Assembly: GCA_025201705.1 (NCBI GenBank)
Contig: MU616610.1
Coordinates: 1 to 64,000 of the forward strand
Length of the DNA: 64,000 nucleotides
Reading direction: 5' to 3'
DNA from: Dissophora ornata
Taxonomy: Eukaryota; Mortierellomycota; Mortierellomycetes; Mortierellales; Mortierellaceae
Shown here: piece after piece, positions 1-11,781 of the stretch
Layout of the letters: every line of letters starts with the position of its first letter
How positions within the stretch are numbered: the stretch's first letter is position 1
Notes under the pieces: generated by a model
Told to the model about the DNA's origin: nothing
The model's database searches: none
What the model saw: only the letters and a program-made list of their open reading frames with translations
Position numbers and translations under genes: made by a program

Positions 1-2
1 CA

Positions 3-434
3 CGCTACCTGATCCACCACTGGGGTTCGCGTACATCACCAGCCATCCACAAGGCCACCGTCACACTCGATCCTACTGAATCTGCAAAGCACCGTCAAGA
101 CGTCGTCGTCGAGCTCGAGAAAGTCGACGCCCTCCTCCGTAATGCTCCCCGTAAGGAGAGCGACGCGGACGGCCCATTCTTCCTTGGTGAAAAGTTCACT
201 TTTGCAGATTTGGCGATTGCACCCTTCTTGGCCAGGTTCTTCTTGGTTACAGCGTTCCAAGAGAAGGCCGTTGCTGCCGAGTTTGAAAAGAGTTTGCAAG
301 GAAACGAAAAAGTGAAGAGATTCTTGGAATGGCGCGATGCCGCTGTTCAGAGAGAAAGTGTGCAGAAGGCCACGCCCGAGAAGGAGGTTTTGGAGGACGT
401 CTATCGCAAGTTCATTTCCAAGTCTGCCAACTAA
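3..434 (+). CDS. Glutathione S-transferase, omega-like, C-terminal part (5' truncated by window edge)
   Basis: The frame is open from the first bases of the window to a TAA at 432-434 and encodes about 143 residues of an all-helical GST C-terminal domain. The diagnostic stretch is FFLGEKFTFADLAIAPF (about 160-230), the N-capping box/hydrophobic staple region of GST C-domains, followed by helices ending in FISKSAN. The thioredoxin-fold N-terminal half with the active-site Cys or Ser lies outside the window. The phrase ALLRNAPRKES...FFLGEKFT resembles omega-class or SspA-like fungal GSTs, which act as cytosolic thioltransferases or dehydroascorbate reductases. The class assignment is inferred from the C-domain alone. 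Confidence 0.85.
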   Translation, partial: RYLIHHWGSRTSPAIHKATVTLDPTESAKHRQDVVVELEKVDALLRNAPRKESDADGPFFLGEKFTFADLAIAPFLARFFLVTAFQEKAVAAEFEKSLQGNEKVKRFLEWRDAAVQRESVQKATPEKEVLEDVYRKFISKSAN

Positions 435-1139
435 TGCGAAAGTCTGTGTAATAAAAACGTTAATTGAGAACCAATAGGAGGCTTCGATGGTATCAGCGTT
501 TTTGTCCAGTACCTGAAAGCTGGTGTTTCTTGGATGGGTGCGAGATAATTGAGCCTTGAAAATGGGGATAGCGTCCTTCGGCCCATGCATAGCCAGATGT
601 GTGGCTTGATCCAGGAATCTGTCTTCCACGGCATATCAAGGAGAGGTGAGATGTTGGAGGCGTGACAAGATCGCGCTCGACAAGTAAGGCTCGCTCATTT
701 TGTTGAAGTGGGCCATGTAAAACGCACCGAGCGTTGAGTTCTTGGACAAATAGTAGGCCTCCATCTGGCCTATGCTCCAGCGGCGCACGATCGTCATCCC
801 TGGACGATGGGTGCTGTAGAATCCAAGGCCTGGGATATCTCCTAGTTCATTGCGTTTTTTTTGATGGTGGTATAGATGACACCCAATGTTGTGGTAGCCT
901 CAACAACTGCTCTTCCTCGACATCCTCTTCGTCTTTATCTGAGATATTTCTTGTATTTTTTTTTCGTCAATAAGCCGTTGAGGTTCCTCGCAAGAACACT
1001 CGCGAAAACTCCGTTGGCTCATCGCCTCCTTTCGTCTGCGATCTGCCTATCTGTCATGGCTGACATAGTCATGGGGATCGTTGTGGCAGAAGGGAGATCA
1101 GGGACAGGGCGAGAGTGCCGTTGTCTTTGTCTTTCTCCC
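435..1139. other. Spacer with no supported gene
   Basis: This region lies between the convergent 3' ends of the GST gene (plus) and a small minus-strand gene. It contains short chance frames and a T-run (about 954-965) but no domain-like peptide. Confidence 0.5.
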
Positions 1140-1619
1140 TTAAACATTGTTGCTGAGCTTCCATGTCCCTGTAGTTGCAGAGCTCCCGTGTTCCTGTCGT
1201 TGATGTCGTTGTGTGATTAACTAAAGTTTTCGAGAGTGAAATACAAGATATGGACCATCTCCAAAGTTGGAGCGTACCTGGGCAGCGAAGAGTGCAGGAA
1301 GGGTGGCGAGGAACGCAGGGATGATTGAGGCCGCGGTGGGAACCACGAACGATCCGACCTCCCGCAAGAGGAATACACCTCTCACCTTGACAGTAACTCG
1401 CACGAACGTGCCATTGGAATACACCCCTGGAAGAAGTGGAGCGACCTCATTACCGTCGTCTAGGAAAGCCTTGCCGAATCTTGTAAGGCGGAAAAAATCC
1501 CATTTGTTTTTCCATTTCTTCGTTTTCCCAACAAACTGATTTCTTCCCCGTACAACACCTCAAAAGTGGTATTCTTTTATACGATAAGATACAACGCCGA
1601 TGGCCACGAAACCAGCCAT
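1140..1619 (-). CDS. Hypothetical 121-residue protein, three exons
   Basis: I found this gene by joining frames. Exon 1 is 1593-1619 (starts ATG GCT GGT), exon 2 is 1278-1535 and exon 3 is 1140-1220, ending in TAA; all joins are phase 0. Donors are GTATCT and GTACGC and acceptors are ATCAG and TTTAG. Exon 2 is an 86-codon open frame with no ATG, rich in C/G at third positions like the neighbouring genes. It contains a basic start (KKWKNKWDFF), a beta-like segment (GTFVRVTVKVRGVFLL) and a hydrophobic helix (SFVVPTAASIIPAFLATLPA), so a small membrane protein is possible. I do not recognise a family. The ATG lies only 52 bp past the gatA stop on the same strand, so the first exon is the least certain part. 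Confidence 0.4.
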
Positions 1620-1671
1620 CTTTTTTTCTATTAATCGCGGCAGTCAGTTCTAGACTACTTAGGTGCCATCT

Positions 1672-4205
1672 TCAGCACTGCATATGGGCTTGGCCCCTTT
1701 CCTCCAAGGCCTGCCCCACCTTTAACAACATGTCCTCATCTCCGTACTGGCTCACAATCTGCAGGCCCATCGGAAACCCATCACTCGTACAGTTTCCAAA
1801 CGGCACGCTCATCGCTGGCAGTCCCGCAAGGCTTGCCGGAATCGTGAAAATATCGTCCAGGTATGCATTGACGGGATTAATGTGGTCACCCACAACATCT
1901 TCAAGTTTAGGTGCAGTTGTCACGGCAACGGGCGTAAGGAGCGCGTGGACCTTCTGGGCGTCATCATCGCCCGGTAAGGAACCTGTGATCATGTTGGGAC
2001 GGGCAAAGATGTTATCAAAGTCCTTTCGGATGATCTGGCGGATTTTTTGAGCGCGCAAGAAGAAGTTGTCAAATGACCTATGGAAATAATAGCAAGTTGT
2101 TAGGAACCACCATCGTGTGATTTTTTTTTTGGATGAAAAAACTTGAAACATGAAAGAAGGAGGCTGTTTACCCCGACGTGAGGACATATGTTCCCAGAAG
2201 GATGCGCCGCCTGACCTCCTTACCGAAACCTTCACTCCGCGTGTGAGAGTACAGCGCATCCTTTTCGTCCATTTTTTCACTCTGGTGTCCTACGTGAATG
2301 ACCAGACAAAACAAACACCAAAGTCCCTGTTAGGCGAAAATGCCCCATCCTCCTCATGCATTTCATTCAAACACTCGTACACCAGTTGCAGCAGACCAAC
2401 TGACCATATCGGATTCCGTCATATCGCTGCAGGTTACTCGAAGCTTCTGCAGTTGCCAGCGTCAGATATGCTCCCACAGCCAGCTTGGTATTCGGCAGTG
2501 AGACTGGTATCACAATCGCTCCTGCGTCCTTCATGGCTTGAATACCTCGCTTCCAAAGCGTTTTTGTCGCTGGCGACAGCTCTGCAATATTGAACTCTTG
2601 TGGTACACCTACTCTTACGCCTGACAACGGCTTCTTAGAATCCTCCATTCCAGCTAGATTGATCGGCTTGATTCCTTTGGCCATCAGATCACGCTGCTGC
2701 TGGGTCAAGCAAGACGAATCCTTGGGATCTTCTTTAGATATAATGTCTGTAGTCGAGACCAAGTCAGTCGAGTAGATCTTCGTGGGTAACGCAGTTGAGA
2801 GGGAAAATAACTGACGGTTATTCTCCACTTATCAAAGGAACTGTACCGTACCGTAAATAGTTTTGGCGTTCTCCACGGTCTTGGCCAAGAGGCCCACGGT
2901 ATCCAAGGAACTTGCGTAAGCGACAAGGCCCCATCTGGATATCCGACCATACGAAGGCTTAAATCCCACCACGCCACAGTACGACGCAGGTAATCTAACC
3001 GACCCTCCCGTATCCGACCCCAGTGCACTATAGGACATACCAATATCTGCGATCAGTGTCTACTCCTCATCCTCTTACACAGGGTTTCTTTCCAGCATTT
3101 TCCAAGATTACTGGAACTTACGCAAAACACATGTTGCTGGCGACAGCAGCGGCGCTGCCTCCAGAACTTCCTCCAGGAGATCGACCCTCTGCTTCGTCCA
3201 ACGTTTCTACCGCACGTCCCACAACTCCATACGGATTCCTGGTGACCCCTGCGTGGCTGAACACATTATGCGAACTATCATCCCGAACCCCAAATTGAAA
3301 TAAGATTCAGTTTGACGTTAGAATTGCTTCAGTTTACAACGAGAAACGACCCTTGTGTCGCGTCCAGAACGATGTCGGTTTACCCCATGCCGAATTCATC
3401 CATATTGGCTTTCCCTCCCATGATGACTCCTGCTTGCTGGAGTAGCTCCACTGCTGTGGCCGTGTAAGGCGCTTGAAAATCTACCATCGCCAGATCATGA
3501 AACTTTCCTATGTCAGATTCACACATTCCCATCGGACGTCCCTCACTTCCTGCTACAAAACAGTCGAATTTTGATTGAGAATGTACTTTCAAGCATGAGC
3601 GAGGAGCATGTTGTCCTTAGCTCTGACGTGCAAAAATTCATCTTGTATGCCATAATCGTTCCATCCACATCACTCTTCGCTTGGTCTAAGTACCAAACAC
3701 GGTTTCCGAGCGTGGTGAAAAAAAAGTAATCAGAGTGGCGGTCAATTGTAGGAATTTTCTCTTAAATCACATCCACAATATTTTGCGTACCGTTTTCCCA
3801 ACGCTGAGTAGCCTCTTTCGCCTGGTTTCTAATCGTCTCCGGGTCGGCGATGTCGATAAACGCGTTCAGGTACTTGTTGTACTTTGAGATATGCTCTAAT
3901 GCCGATGCTGCTGCTGATACCGGAGTGTATGACTACGAAAAACAGCAATCACACAATTACACACGACCCGACGAAGAGTGTGTCCATGTATCCATATGAG
4001 TGAAGAGTTATAATTGGGTTCTCCAGAGTCCCCAGAGTTCAGGATAGTATCGTGGGCCGAGCCTCTGTATTTGAGGCTCGTTGTTATAAGTTGTGCTATA
4101 TACCTCGTTGAAAATTGGTCGGGAAGCACTCTTCCCTGCTCCAGTGGCGAAGTGCCTGGTAGGCTGCTTACTGATTGATCTCCTCAATACCGAAGCTGAC
4201 AGCAT
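1672..4205 (-). CDS. HER2: Mitochondrial glutamyl-tRNA(Gln) amidotransferase subunit A (amidase family)
   Basis: Nine exons close into one 544-residue frame: 4104-4205, 3791-3932, 3587-3685, 3384-3480, 3122-3274, 2852-3027, 2405-2746, 2172-2289 and 1672-2077. The protein is an amidase-signature enzyme that releases ammonia from glutamine to convert Glu-tRNA(Gln) to Gln-tRNA(Gln) in mitochondria. Visible motifs are the catalytic-Lys segment [26 protein letters not shown], the Gly/Ser loop [14 protein letters not shown] with the cis-Ser, [14 protein letters not shown] with the nucleophilic Ser, [20 protein letters not shown], and the C-terminal [17 protein letters not shown]. The N-terminus is basic and Ser-rich ([16 protein letters not shown]), fitting a mitochondrial presequence. 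The usual KDN after the catalytic Lys reads KMN. The gene is tandem with RRP15 upstream, 172 bp away. Confidence 0.95.
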
Positions 4206-4377
4206 GGAAAATGGTGGAGGCGGAATGAACTTGTGTCATTCATTGACCTTGCACGCTTGATCCCGAAAAGGGAGCTACTCTACACAAGTCACAATACTCC
4301 ACAGGCACGGATTTCATTTGAAATTTTATTATGCTGGGATTATTTCGTGTCCTTTGACTGCTTTTGATTGACTTGGA

Positions 4378-5685
4378 TTACACGGTGGAAACCTTCGTGC
4401 CGGATTTGAGAAGGTCTAAGAAGCTGGCCTTGCTCAGGTTGGCGACTGTTCGAAAGAAATGAAAGGAGCTGGTTACCGATCTGCGACAACAACAAAACAT
4501 AAAACATGAAAAAAAAATATCACTGCAATCCTGCAGTGGCTGTTTGTATCCCATACCTTTGTCCTTCGCATTCGTTGTAATGGGACGAGCCTTCTGTGTC
4601 AAATCGTCAGTCGCCTTTTGCTGAGTCTTGATTGCATTAAACAGTTGAACCACTAGCAGTGACAAAAGAGCAAAGAACAATAACAATTAATCGCCGATAC
4701 TCCCCTTTAATTCTGAAGGGTGAATGTCCTTCGGGGCTCGAGCGAAACTCGCTCCCTCCCGATCGCAAATAGAACTTACCACCACGAGTAGCGACCTTGC
4801 GCAGCTTCTTCTCATATTCCATTCCTGTATATTCGGGCTTTACGCGATCCTTGTTGGCGAGACGCCTCTTTTCATTCGTGATTGCCTTCCTGGCCTTAGC
4901 CTCCATCTTCTCCTCTTCAAGTTTGCGCTCCACACCTCGGGACCTAGCAAGAATTGGTTGACTAGCATCGGCTTTGCGCAAAGTCGAGCCTAAAATCTTG
5001 GACATCGCTTCAGCCATGTTCTCCTCCGTGCGCTTCTTTGACGTCTCTAAATGAACACACCGCAGGCGAAGGACCGCGAACTTGCGTTAGCGAGTCGAGA
5101 TCTGTGTACCAACCATTGACATACGTATAGCCATTGCTTAAAAATTGAATTGGCATTACTCTTTCCCTTGGTAGCGCCGGGTAAGCCCTCGAGATCATCT
5201 TCATCATCGTCATCGCCCTCATCAGATTCCCGTTCGTCTTCGCCATCATTTTCACTGTCGCTATCGTCGCCGCTATTGACCTCATCTGTTTCCTCCACAC
5301 GTGCTTTCCTCTTCCTGCCCATTCCTCCTGTCACATCGCCTCGGCTGGCCATAACAGGTTGTCTCAGCACAGCTTTTGGCTTTCCTCCAGCCCTTGATCC
5401 ACTTCCTGCTGTTTCCTTTTTTGATGATTCTGACGATGCCTTGTTGGCCTTTGTGTTTGCTTTCAAGATCGCTGCTCCTGAGATCGATCCCTTCGGTTTT
5501 GATGGTGACTTAGCATCTGAGGTGGCGGGTTCTGGGCGGAGGGGTTTCTTGAGGATAGACTTTGGCTCTGAAGAAGTAGCCGTGGTGGTAGCTTCGGGTT
5601 TTGAAGTTGCGGACTTGTGGTCGTCTACGGGTGCCTGCTTGCGCATCTTGGGCAAAGGCAAGGCGGCTGTTGATGAGCGTTTCAT
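4378..5685 (-). CDS. RRP15: RRP15-like pre-60S ribosome biogenesis protein
   Basis: Four exons (5125-5685, 4780-5044, 4557-4652, 4378-4445) give 329 residues. The N-terminal half is Lys/Ser/Ala-rich with a strongly acidic tract (GDDSDSENDGEDERESDEG). The second half carries the family core: EAMSKILGSTLRK, a long charged helix, then YEKKLRKVATRGVVQLFNAIKTQ split by an intron after ATRG. The C-terminus ends with ANLSKASFLDLLKSG. Rrp15 proteins act in the nucleolus in 27S pre-rRNA processing and early 60S assembly. The start ATG is the first in frame. Frames on the plus strand across the acidic tract are shadows. Confidence 0.9.
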
Positions 5686-7599
5686 TGTGTTTATGTTCTA
5701 TCCTTGGGAGATGGGAATGTGTAGCAAACACCAATTGAGAAAGGAACGTGAATGAGAGTGGGGTGTCCTGCAAGCAACTTTGACCAACAACAGAAGACAC
5801 AAAAAAAAAGTTTGTTTTGAAATTCGCCCTGGTGTGGCTTTTCGTATTGAGGAAGTCACACATATAAGAGAGCCGAATCTTCGCGTCGCGCCTCTCGTTC
5901 AAGGTACAGTCTCCCCCTTTTTTTTATCGCTATTGCTCATAGCACCGTGTACCCTTTTATCAGCATAGACAGCGTTGCATCTTCTTAAGCAGATGAAAGA
6001 AGACCCCGTGGGAAAAAACCTGGCAATTGACAACTAGCGCCATCTTTTCTCCTTCAAATCGCCTGTCGCTCTTATAGCCTGCTCTCTAGCGCTTGCCTTT
6101 CGCAAATGATGTTTTCCTTTTGTAATATACATTTTGCTCCTCCCACTGAGAATATCTAAAGCTCTTTGAGAACCTTTAAAATAGCCAAAACTTAGGCGGA
6201 AGCGCCAACCTGGAAACTTTTGTTTGCTTTTTTTTTGTCAAACACAAAGCATAGTCCCTGAAATGTCATTTGTAATACGACTACGAGATACTTATGGAAT
6301 ATTTTGCCGCAAGGCTGATATGCATCCGTCGTCCAGGAAGCCGTTGTTTTGTCTAATGAGCGCGCGTCGCGTATCCCCAGTAGCTATAATAATATCTGCG
6401 CAGCTGCTAAGGCGATTGACTTTGCGATGGTGGTACATAGGATTGTTGTCTGCGTTACCTCCAATTAATATTTACGCTGGCTTTTCATACTGCATTCCTG
6501 TGCCACGCCGTCTCACGGCACAATGAGTTCTAGGCTGATGTGTTTGCTTAAAACCTTGGTTACGCTGAGCCGCTTGCATCGGGGTTGATCGGACTCCACT
6601 TGAAAAAGTTATCGACTATGGATCTAGACTGACTTCGTTCAATGCACCACCATTCGCATTCGGATTGATGGAACGACTGGTTAATATTCACCAGCAGCCG
6701 GTTGATTCAATGGAGGAGCAGATATGAGGCGTCAGTGAAGAAAAAGAACATCACGCTTGACTCTTTCTAGCGACCATGGCGTGACCCTGCCTGATGAAAA
6801 TAAAGCTAGGTAGCAGCAGAACGGGTGAACTGAAGACACAGGCGCTTCAGCAGGATTATTTCAATTATGCGTAACCACGACCTGACATCAAACGACTGCA
6901 CTCAGAATCGTCTGTCCCGTCCGCTGTACGGAGCGGGCAGGGTTATCAATGATGAAAAACATGTGTACTTACGTTGCATGCTAAATTCTATTTCGCGAAC
7001 GAACATGGCGACAGCACACGGAATAATCTCACGAAATAACGTGAGCGCGGATGCGTGTCTTCAAGAACTGTATTCGGCAATGCAGCTGAATATTTTCAAA
7101 TTGTCGGGTCTCAAGACTCAGGCTTAGGCTCGCTGGCAGCATGGGGCATTCGACACATGCTATCGTCAGGCCCGTTTCACGCGAGAATAGACCAAGGCTG
7201 TTGTTGGTTGTTTACGAGAAACGCATTGCGGACTATTTTGGGCGTTGAGCGAGAGCCCGTCTAGTATTTGTGTATACCGAAAATAACACAATTTCTTTTC
7301 TTGGACTCGATGAGAGACCACCGACGCAACTTCGGTGGTGGCAGATGTCGACTGGCAGTGGACACGTGCATGTACCGCAGCAGCAAGGGCAGGATGGAGT
7401 ACCGCCACAGCACCAAATGAGATGACAGCGGACGCCGTTTGACCTGAGCTTTGTCTGTCTTCGTCAGGGCGTTTGCTCTTACGTTTTTTGGTTTGTGTCC
7501 TATTTTACGCCCACAGTGACAGGGACCAACAAGCTTGATTTTTATACGTGTTTGTTTGTTTGTCCCTCCCGCGCCTTGAACTTCCGGACGCCATACACG
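5686..7599. other. Long divergent spacer between RRP15 and GALE
   Basis: About 1.9 kb separates two divergently transcribed genes. It is AT-richer than its surroundings, with several T-runs (5807-5815 as A on plus, 5919-5926, 6229-6238). Frames of up to 100 codons exist (6224-6526, 6867-7127) but show no domain-like composition. I support no gene here; promoter and 5' UTR elements of both flanking genes are expected. Confidence 0.45.
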
Positions 7600-7607
7600 T
7601 TTAAATA
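7600..7607 (+). promoter_or_regulatory. TATA-like box of GALE
   Basis: TTTAAATA lies 107 bp before the GALE ATG and is followed by a pyrimidine-rich stretch (7629-7660), a typical fungal initiation layout. The position fits, but nothing else proves it. Confidence 0.4.
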
Positions 7608-7713
7608 GAAGGTGGCCTGCATCCTAATCCACTCTCTTCTCTCGCTTATTCCCTCACCTTGCACAAGATACCATTGACTTCCAAACACTCTATTTCTTCT
7701 TTTCCTTTACAAA

Positions 7714-8965
7714 ATGTCCTTAAAAGCTACCACGATCCTGGTCACCGGTGGATGCGGTTACGTCGGTTCACACACTGTCTTGAGTCTCCTCCAGTCGGGG
7801 TACAAGGTCGTTGTCCTCGACAACCTCTCGAACACCTCCGGCAACTCGCAAGAGGCCGTTGTACCTGAGGCCCTGAAGCGGATCCAAAAAATTCTCTCAA
7901 TTGATGAGACCATCCCATTCTACGCAGTCGACATTGTGGATAAACCAGGACTAGTCAAGATCTTTAAAGCTCACCCAGATATCTCGGCTGTCATCCACTG
8001 TGCTGGACTGAAAGCTGTTGGCGAATCCGGTCGTCGGCCTCTGGATTATTACAATGTTAACATTGCAGGAACCGTGAATCTACTTCAAGTTATGGAAGAC
8101 TTTGATGTGCGTCGGATGGTGTTCTCGAGCTCTGCCACGGTATATGGAGATCCACCCGTGATTCCAATTCCGGAGACTTCGCCAATTGTCGCGTCAATGA
8201 GTCCTTACGGAAGGACAAAGGTGTTTCTGGAACACATCATCAAGGATCTTTGTGTGGCCTCGGAGGTCAAGCAGAAGGATTATGAAAAGGAGCAAACTGG
8301 CAAGGGTGCAAAAGTTGAGAAGGATTACAGATGGAGTGCTATTCTGCTGAGATATTTTAACCCGGCTGGAGCGCACCCGAGCGGCATCATGGGCGAGGAC
8401 CCTCAAGGGATCCCGAATAACTTAATGCCGTACCTGGCACAAGTTGCCGTTGGCAACCTGGAAAGGCTGACAGTCTTTGGCAGTGATTACCCGACTAAGG
8501 ACGGCACATGCATTCGGTAAATAGGAAGCAGAATGTTCTTGCGTCTCAATGATGATTCTTTGTTTCCTAACACTGTCACTCTACTTGTGTTTTCATTTGT
8601 ATTCCCACGGCCTACTACCATCCAGTGACTACCTGCATGTGGTCGACTGCGCTGATGGCCACGTCGCCGCTCTCGAAAAAATCGACCGGGAGGAATCAGC
8701 TGGCACCTTTGAATGCAAATCCTACAACCTCGGTGCTGGCACGGGTTGCTCCGTCCTGGATATGGTCCATGCTTTCAGCAAAGCCGTCGGCCGTGACTTG
8801 CCCTACGTGATCTCCGCCCGTCGACCAGGGGATGTGCCCAACCTCACTGCAGACCCCACACTGGCGAACAAAGAGCTGAATTGGAAGGCAGTTAAAACTC
8901 TGGACGAGATGTGCGAGGACCTCTGGCGATGGCAGCGCCAGAACCCTAATGGATATAGGGCCTAA
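7714..8965 (+). CDS. GALE: UDP-glucose 4-epimerase
   Basis: Two exons (7714-8516, 8626-8965) encode 380 residues; the intron splits the R of GTCIR/DYLHVVD. The enzyme interconverts UDP-galactose and UDP-glucose with tightly bound NAD in the Leloir pathway. The NAD motif TGGCGYVGSHT is at residues 11-21, the Ser of SSSATVYGDP precedes the catalytic Tyr/Lys pair in SPYGRTK (Tyr about residue 164), and the sugar-binding RYFNPAGAHPSG follows. The length matches stand-alone epimerases, so this is not the long Gal10 fusion with mutarotase. A Lys/Glu-rich insert of about 20 residues (KQKDYEKEQTGKGAKVEKD) sits between the YxxxK helix and the RYFNPAG loop. Confidence 0.97.
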
Positions 8966-9157
8966 AACTAGACTGAACATGCTCTGTAACTACATCGTCT
9001 AGACTGAATACAGCCATTGCTTTGTTTTTGAGACACCAGTTACGGTTTCCTTCATTTGTTTATATACAATAACTAGGGACAGAATGATGGGGATAATGAA
9101 TGCTATTTTTTTTCCTTTGCCTCCCCTGGTAGAAGCTCCCACGGGCTCTGCACCATT

Positions 9158-10729
9158 CTACTTGTTGGCGGGGAGAATCTTTCCATGGCACTCTCCGAAC
9201 CCAACACGGACACCGTTCTTCTCGCACCAGCCAGACAAGATCATCTCATCGTTGTCATGCAAGAACTTGCGCGTAATGCCATCATCCAACTGAATGTCCT
9301 TGGCACCGCTCCACGACAACTCCAGCATCGATCCGTACGAGTCCTCAGTGGGACCGGAGATTGTTCCAGATCCGCAAAGATCTCCTGTGCGCATGTTACA
9401 TCCGTTGACGGTGTGGTGCGTCAACTGCTGAGCGAAAGACCAGTACATGTACTTCAAGTTCGACCGCGAAATGACACTGTACTTGGAGCTCTCAGCGGGC
9501 TTGAGCTTGACCTCCAGGTTGATGTCGTAAGCCGACGCAGTGCTCTCGGCCAAGTAGGCCATAGGCTTGGGGTCTTGAGCGGGGCCATTGACCAAGAAGG
9601 GCTCGAGAGCGTCCATAGTCACAACCCAGGCAGAGACCGTAGTTCCAAAGTTCTTGCCGAGGAAGGGTCCCAGGGGAACATACTCCCAAGCCTGGATATC
9701 GCGGGCGCTCCAGTCGTTCATCAGCACAACACCGAACATGTGGTCCTTGGCGTTCTGGATCGTGATGGGCTCGCCCAAGTTGTTACCAGTGCCGACCAAG
9801 AAGGCCTACATTGCATCACCGCCATTGCAGTAAATTGATATACACAAATTAATCGCGTGAATTTAAGAATAATCATCTTCCGGGATGGGGAGGGAGCCAC
9901 ATGTCCTTACCATCTCAAGTTCGCAGTCCATGCGGAGCGAGGGTCCGTACTGAGGAGCTTCACCCTTGACAACGACACGCTGACCCTGAGGACGCTTCAA
10001 CTCTGTGCCAGAGACAACAATGCTGGAAGCACGGCCGTGGTAACCGACCGGGAGGTGGGTCCAGTTAGGCATCAAGGCGTTCTCCTTGCCACGGAACATG
10101 ATTCCAACGTTGGTGGCATGCTCCTTAGAGGCGTAGAAATCAGTATAGTCTCCGATGTTGGCGGGGAGATGGGTCTTGACCGAGGAAACGGGGAAGACCG
10201 CGCGCTGAAGGAGCTCCTGGTTGTCGCGGAGGGTGGCATCGGAAGCAGAAAGGAGCTTCTGGATGTGGTTGCGGGTAGCAGTCCAGACAGGCTTGCCCAA
10301 GGACATGAACAAGTTCAATGTAGGCTGGATAATTGCAAGATGTAAAAAGTTTACTCCTCGATTCAAGAATTGAGACGACTCCTTTGCAGGAACTATGGCC
10401 AGACATCAATTAGAGTAGCCTACCTGGGAGAAGACACCTTGGGGGTCGTTCAGGCCATGAACCGACGAGAAGAGACCAGCCTGGGCGAGGACAGACAGAT
10501 CCACAACATGATCGCCAATTCGAGTGGCGACGCGGGGAACAGGCTACAAAGTTTAATAGGATAGAGTATAGTACCGGAGAAAATGAACCTCTGTCCTTCT
10601 ACACACAAACCTGATCAGCATTCCTTCACCTCATTCATCTACACTTACGTTCTGGGAGGTGGAGATGACTCCAAAGGGAATGTTGTGGATGGAAAAGTCC
10701 GAGTCGGGCTTGGTCTCGATGAACGACAT
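9158..10729 (-). CDS. FAH: Fumarylacetoacetase
   Basis: Four exons (10649-10729, 10424-10543, 9911-10324, 9158-9805), all joined in phase 0, give 420 residues, the usual length of the family. The enzyme hydrolyses fumarylacetoacetate to fumarate and acetoacetate, the last step of Phe/Tyr catabolism. Family segments in order: [12 protein letters not shown] at the N-terminus, the metal and catalytic region [54 protein letters not shown], and the C-terminal [13 protein letters not shown] with [10 protein letters not shown]. It is divergent from the two-helix gene starting at 11226. Confidence 0.97.
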
Positions 10730-11225
10730 TGTGAATGAAAGGGTGCGTGTGTGTGCGGAAGAAAGGAGAGAACTGGAGTGGGGAGGAGAAGAAAGAAGTA
10801 AGGAAAGAAAAGTTGTGAGAGGGGACAAAACGACTCGCGGCTTATTAATGCGCACTTGCTCAGCGTATCGCAGCTGTATTCGTGGGGGCATTGATGAAGT
10901 CGGCCGTGGAAAAGCGTGTTCATTTTTGCTTTTTTGCCCATGTAAGGGGCTTATTGGCCGGTGCTCTGATCCTTGATAAACTCCATAAGTTACCACGGCA
11001 TGCCGCAATGGCAGTGCGTGAGAAAGTGCGAAAAATGCGAGTACTCGAAAAATGCTCCAAATCACATGCAGGAAAATATTATCATCGCATACCCTGTCTA
11101 TCGCAATGGATCGTCTCAATTGCACTCGCGCTCTTCGGACCAGGCAACACCAACCTTCATCTCCGCCCTGGACATCGTCTACTACAACGGCTGTTTCCTG
11201 ACGCATCACTCCCAGAAAGCAATTG
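10730..11225. other. Divergent promoter region FAH / two-helix gene
   Basis: A spacer of 496 bp, purine-rich next to the FAH start (10735-10815, GA/AG-rich on plus). No separate gene is supported; frames here are continuations of chance ORFs. Confidence 0.4.
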
Positions 11226-11551
11226 ATGCGGACCTACCTGATCTCCGCCGCCTTGTCATTCGCCCTTGGCTACTATGCCTGCAACTTCGCCATAATCTCG
11301 ACCATCTACGACTTTGCTGCCTCTGTTCCCGAAACTACCCACAAGGTTAATATTAACGCACTCTATAGAACTCACACTACCACCTATGCGTCCTACATTG
11401 GTCTGGTTGACATCCTAACAGGACATAATCGTCATTCGTGTCGACTCCACAGAGATACTTACTGTACGCGCTCCTGATCCTCGTGGCCTTATTTGTCTTG
11501 ATCCTTATCCCTCTGGAACGCATCGCAAATTTTGAAGCAAGGAGGGTATGA
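11226..11551 (+). CDS. Small two-transmembrane protein (72 aa), unassigned
   Basis: Exon 1 (11226-11345, 40 codons) and exon 2 (11453-11551) join in phase 0 through donor AAG/GTTAAT and acceptor CCACAG. The product has one hydrophobic helix near the N-terminus (AALSFALGYYACNFAIIST) and a second (YLLYALLILVALFVLILIPL) followed by ERIANFEARR. The size and hairpin topology resemble small ER accessory subunits such as PIG-Y/Eri1, DPM2 or small SPT subunits, but I see no diagnostic motif for any of them. It lies 230 bp upstream of GPI1 on the same strand. A further exon is possible because the terminal AGG is followed by GTATGA. Confidence 0.5.
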
Positions 11552-11781
11552 GCCGCAATTGATCTGTTCTATCATGTTGATAGAAGGTGGTCAGAGCCTC
11601 GCATGGACTGACCCTTGCCTCTCCATGGTTGCTTTTAGAAACAAGACTATCCCTTTCGAACTTCTGCTAGGGAACATTTGCAAAGGCGCGGCAGTTTTTG
11701 AAGACAGTCTAGGCACTTCGACACATTAGACGCTTACCACCACAAAGAACAATAGGGATCTGAGAGTTGTGGCGGGTAATC

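Noticed and set aside
1267..1539. 90-codon plus-strand frame
   Set aside because: Antisense to the better-supported exon 2 of the small minus-strand gene; no domain character.
5150..5755. 201-codon plus-strand frame rich in Ser
   Set aside because: Antisense shadow of the acidic and Lys-rich tract of RRP15 exon 1.
9185..10345. Long plus-strand frames opposite FAH (217 and 162 codons)
   Set aside because: Shadows of FAH exons 3 and 4.
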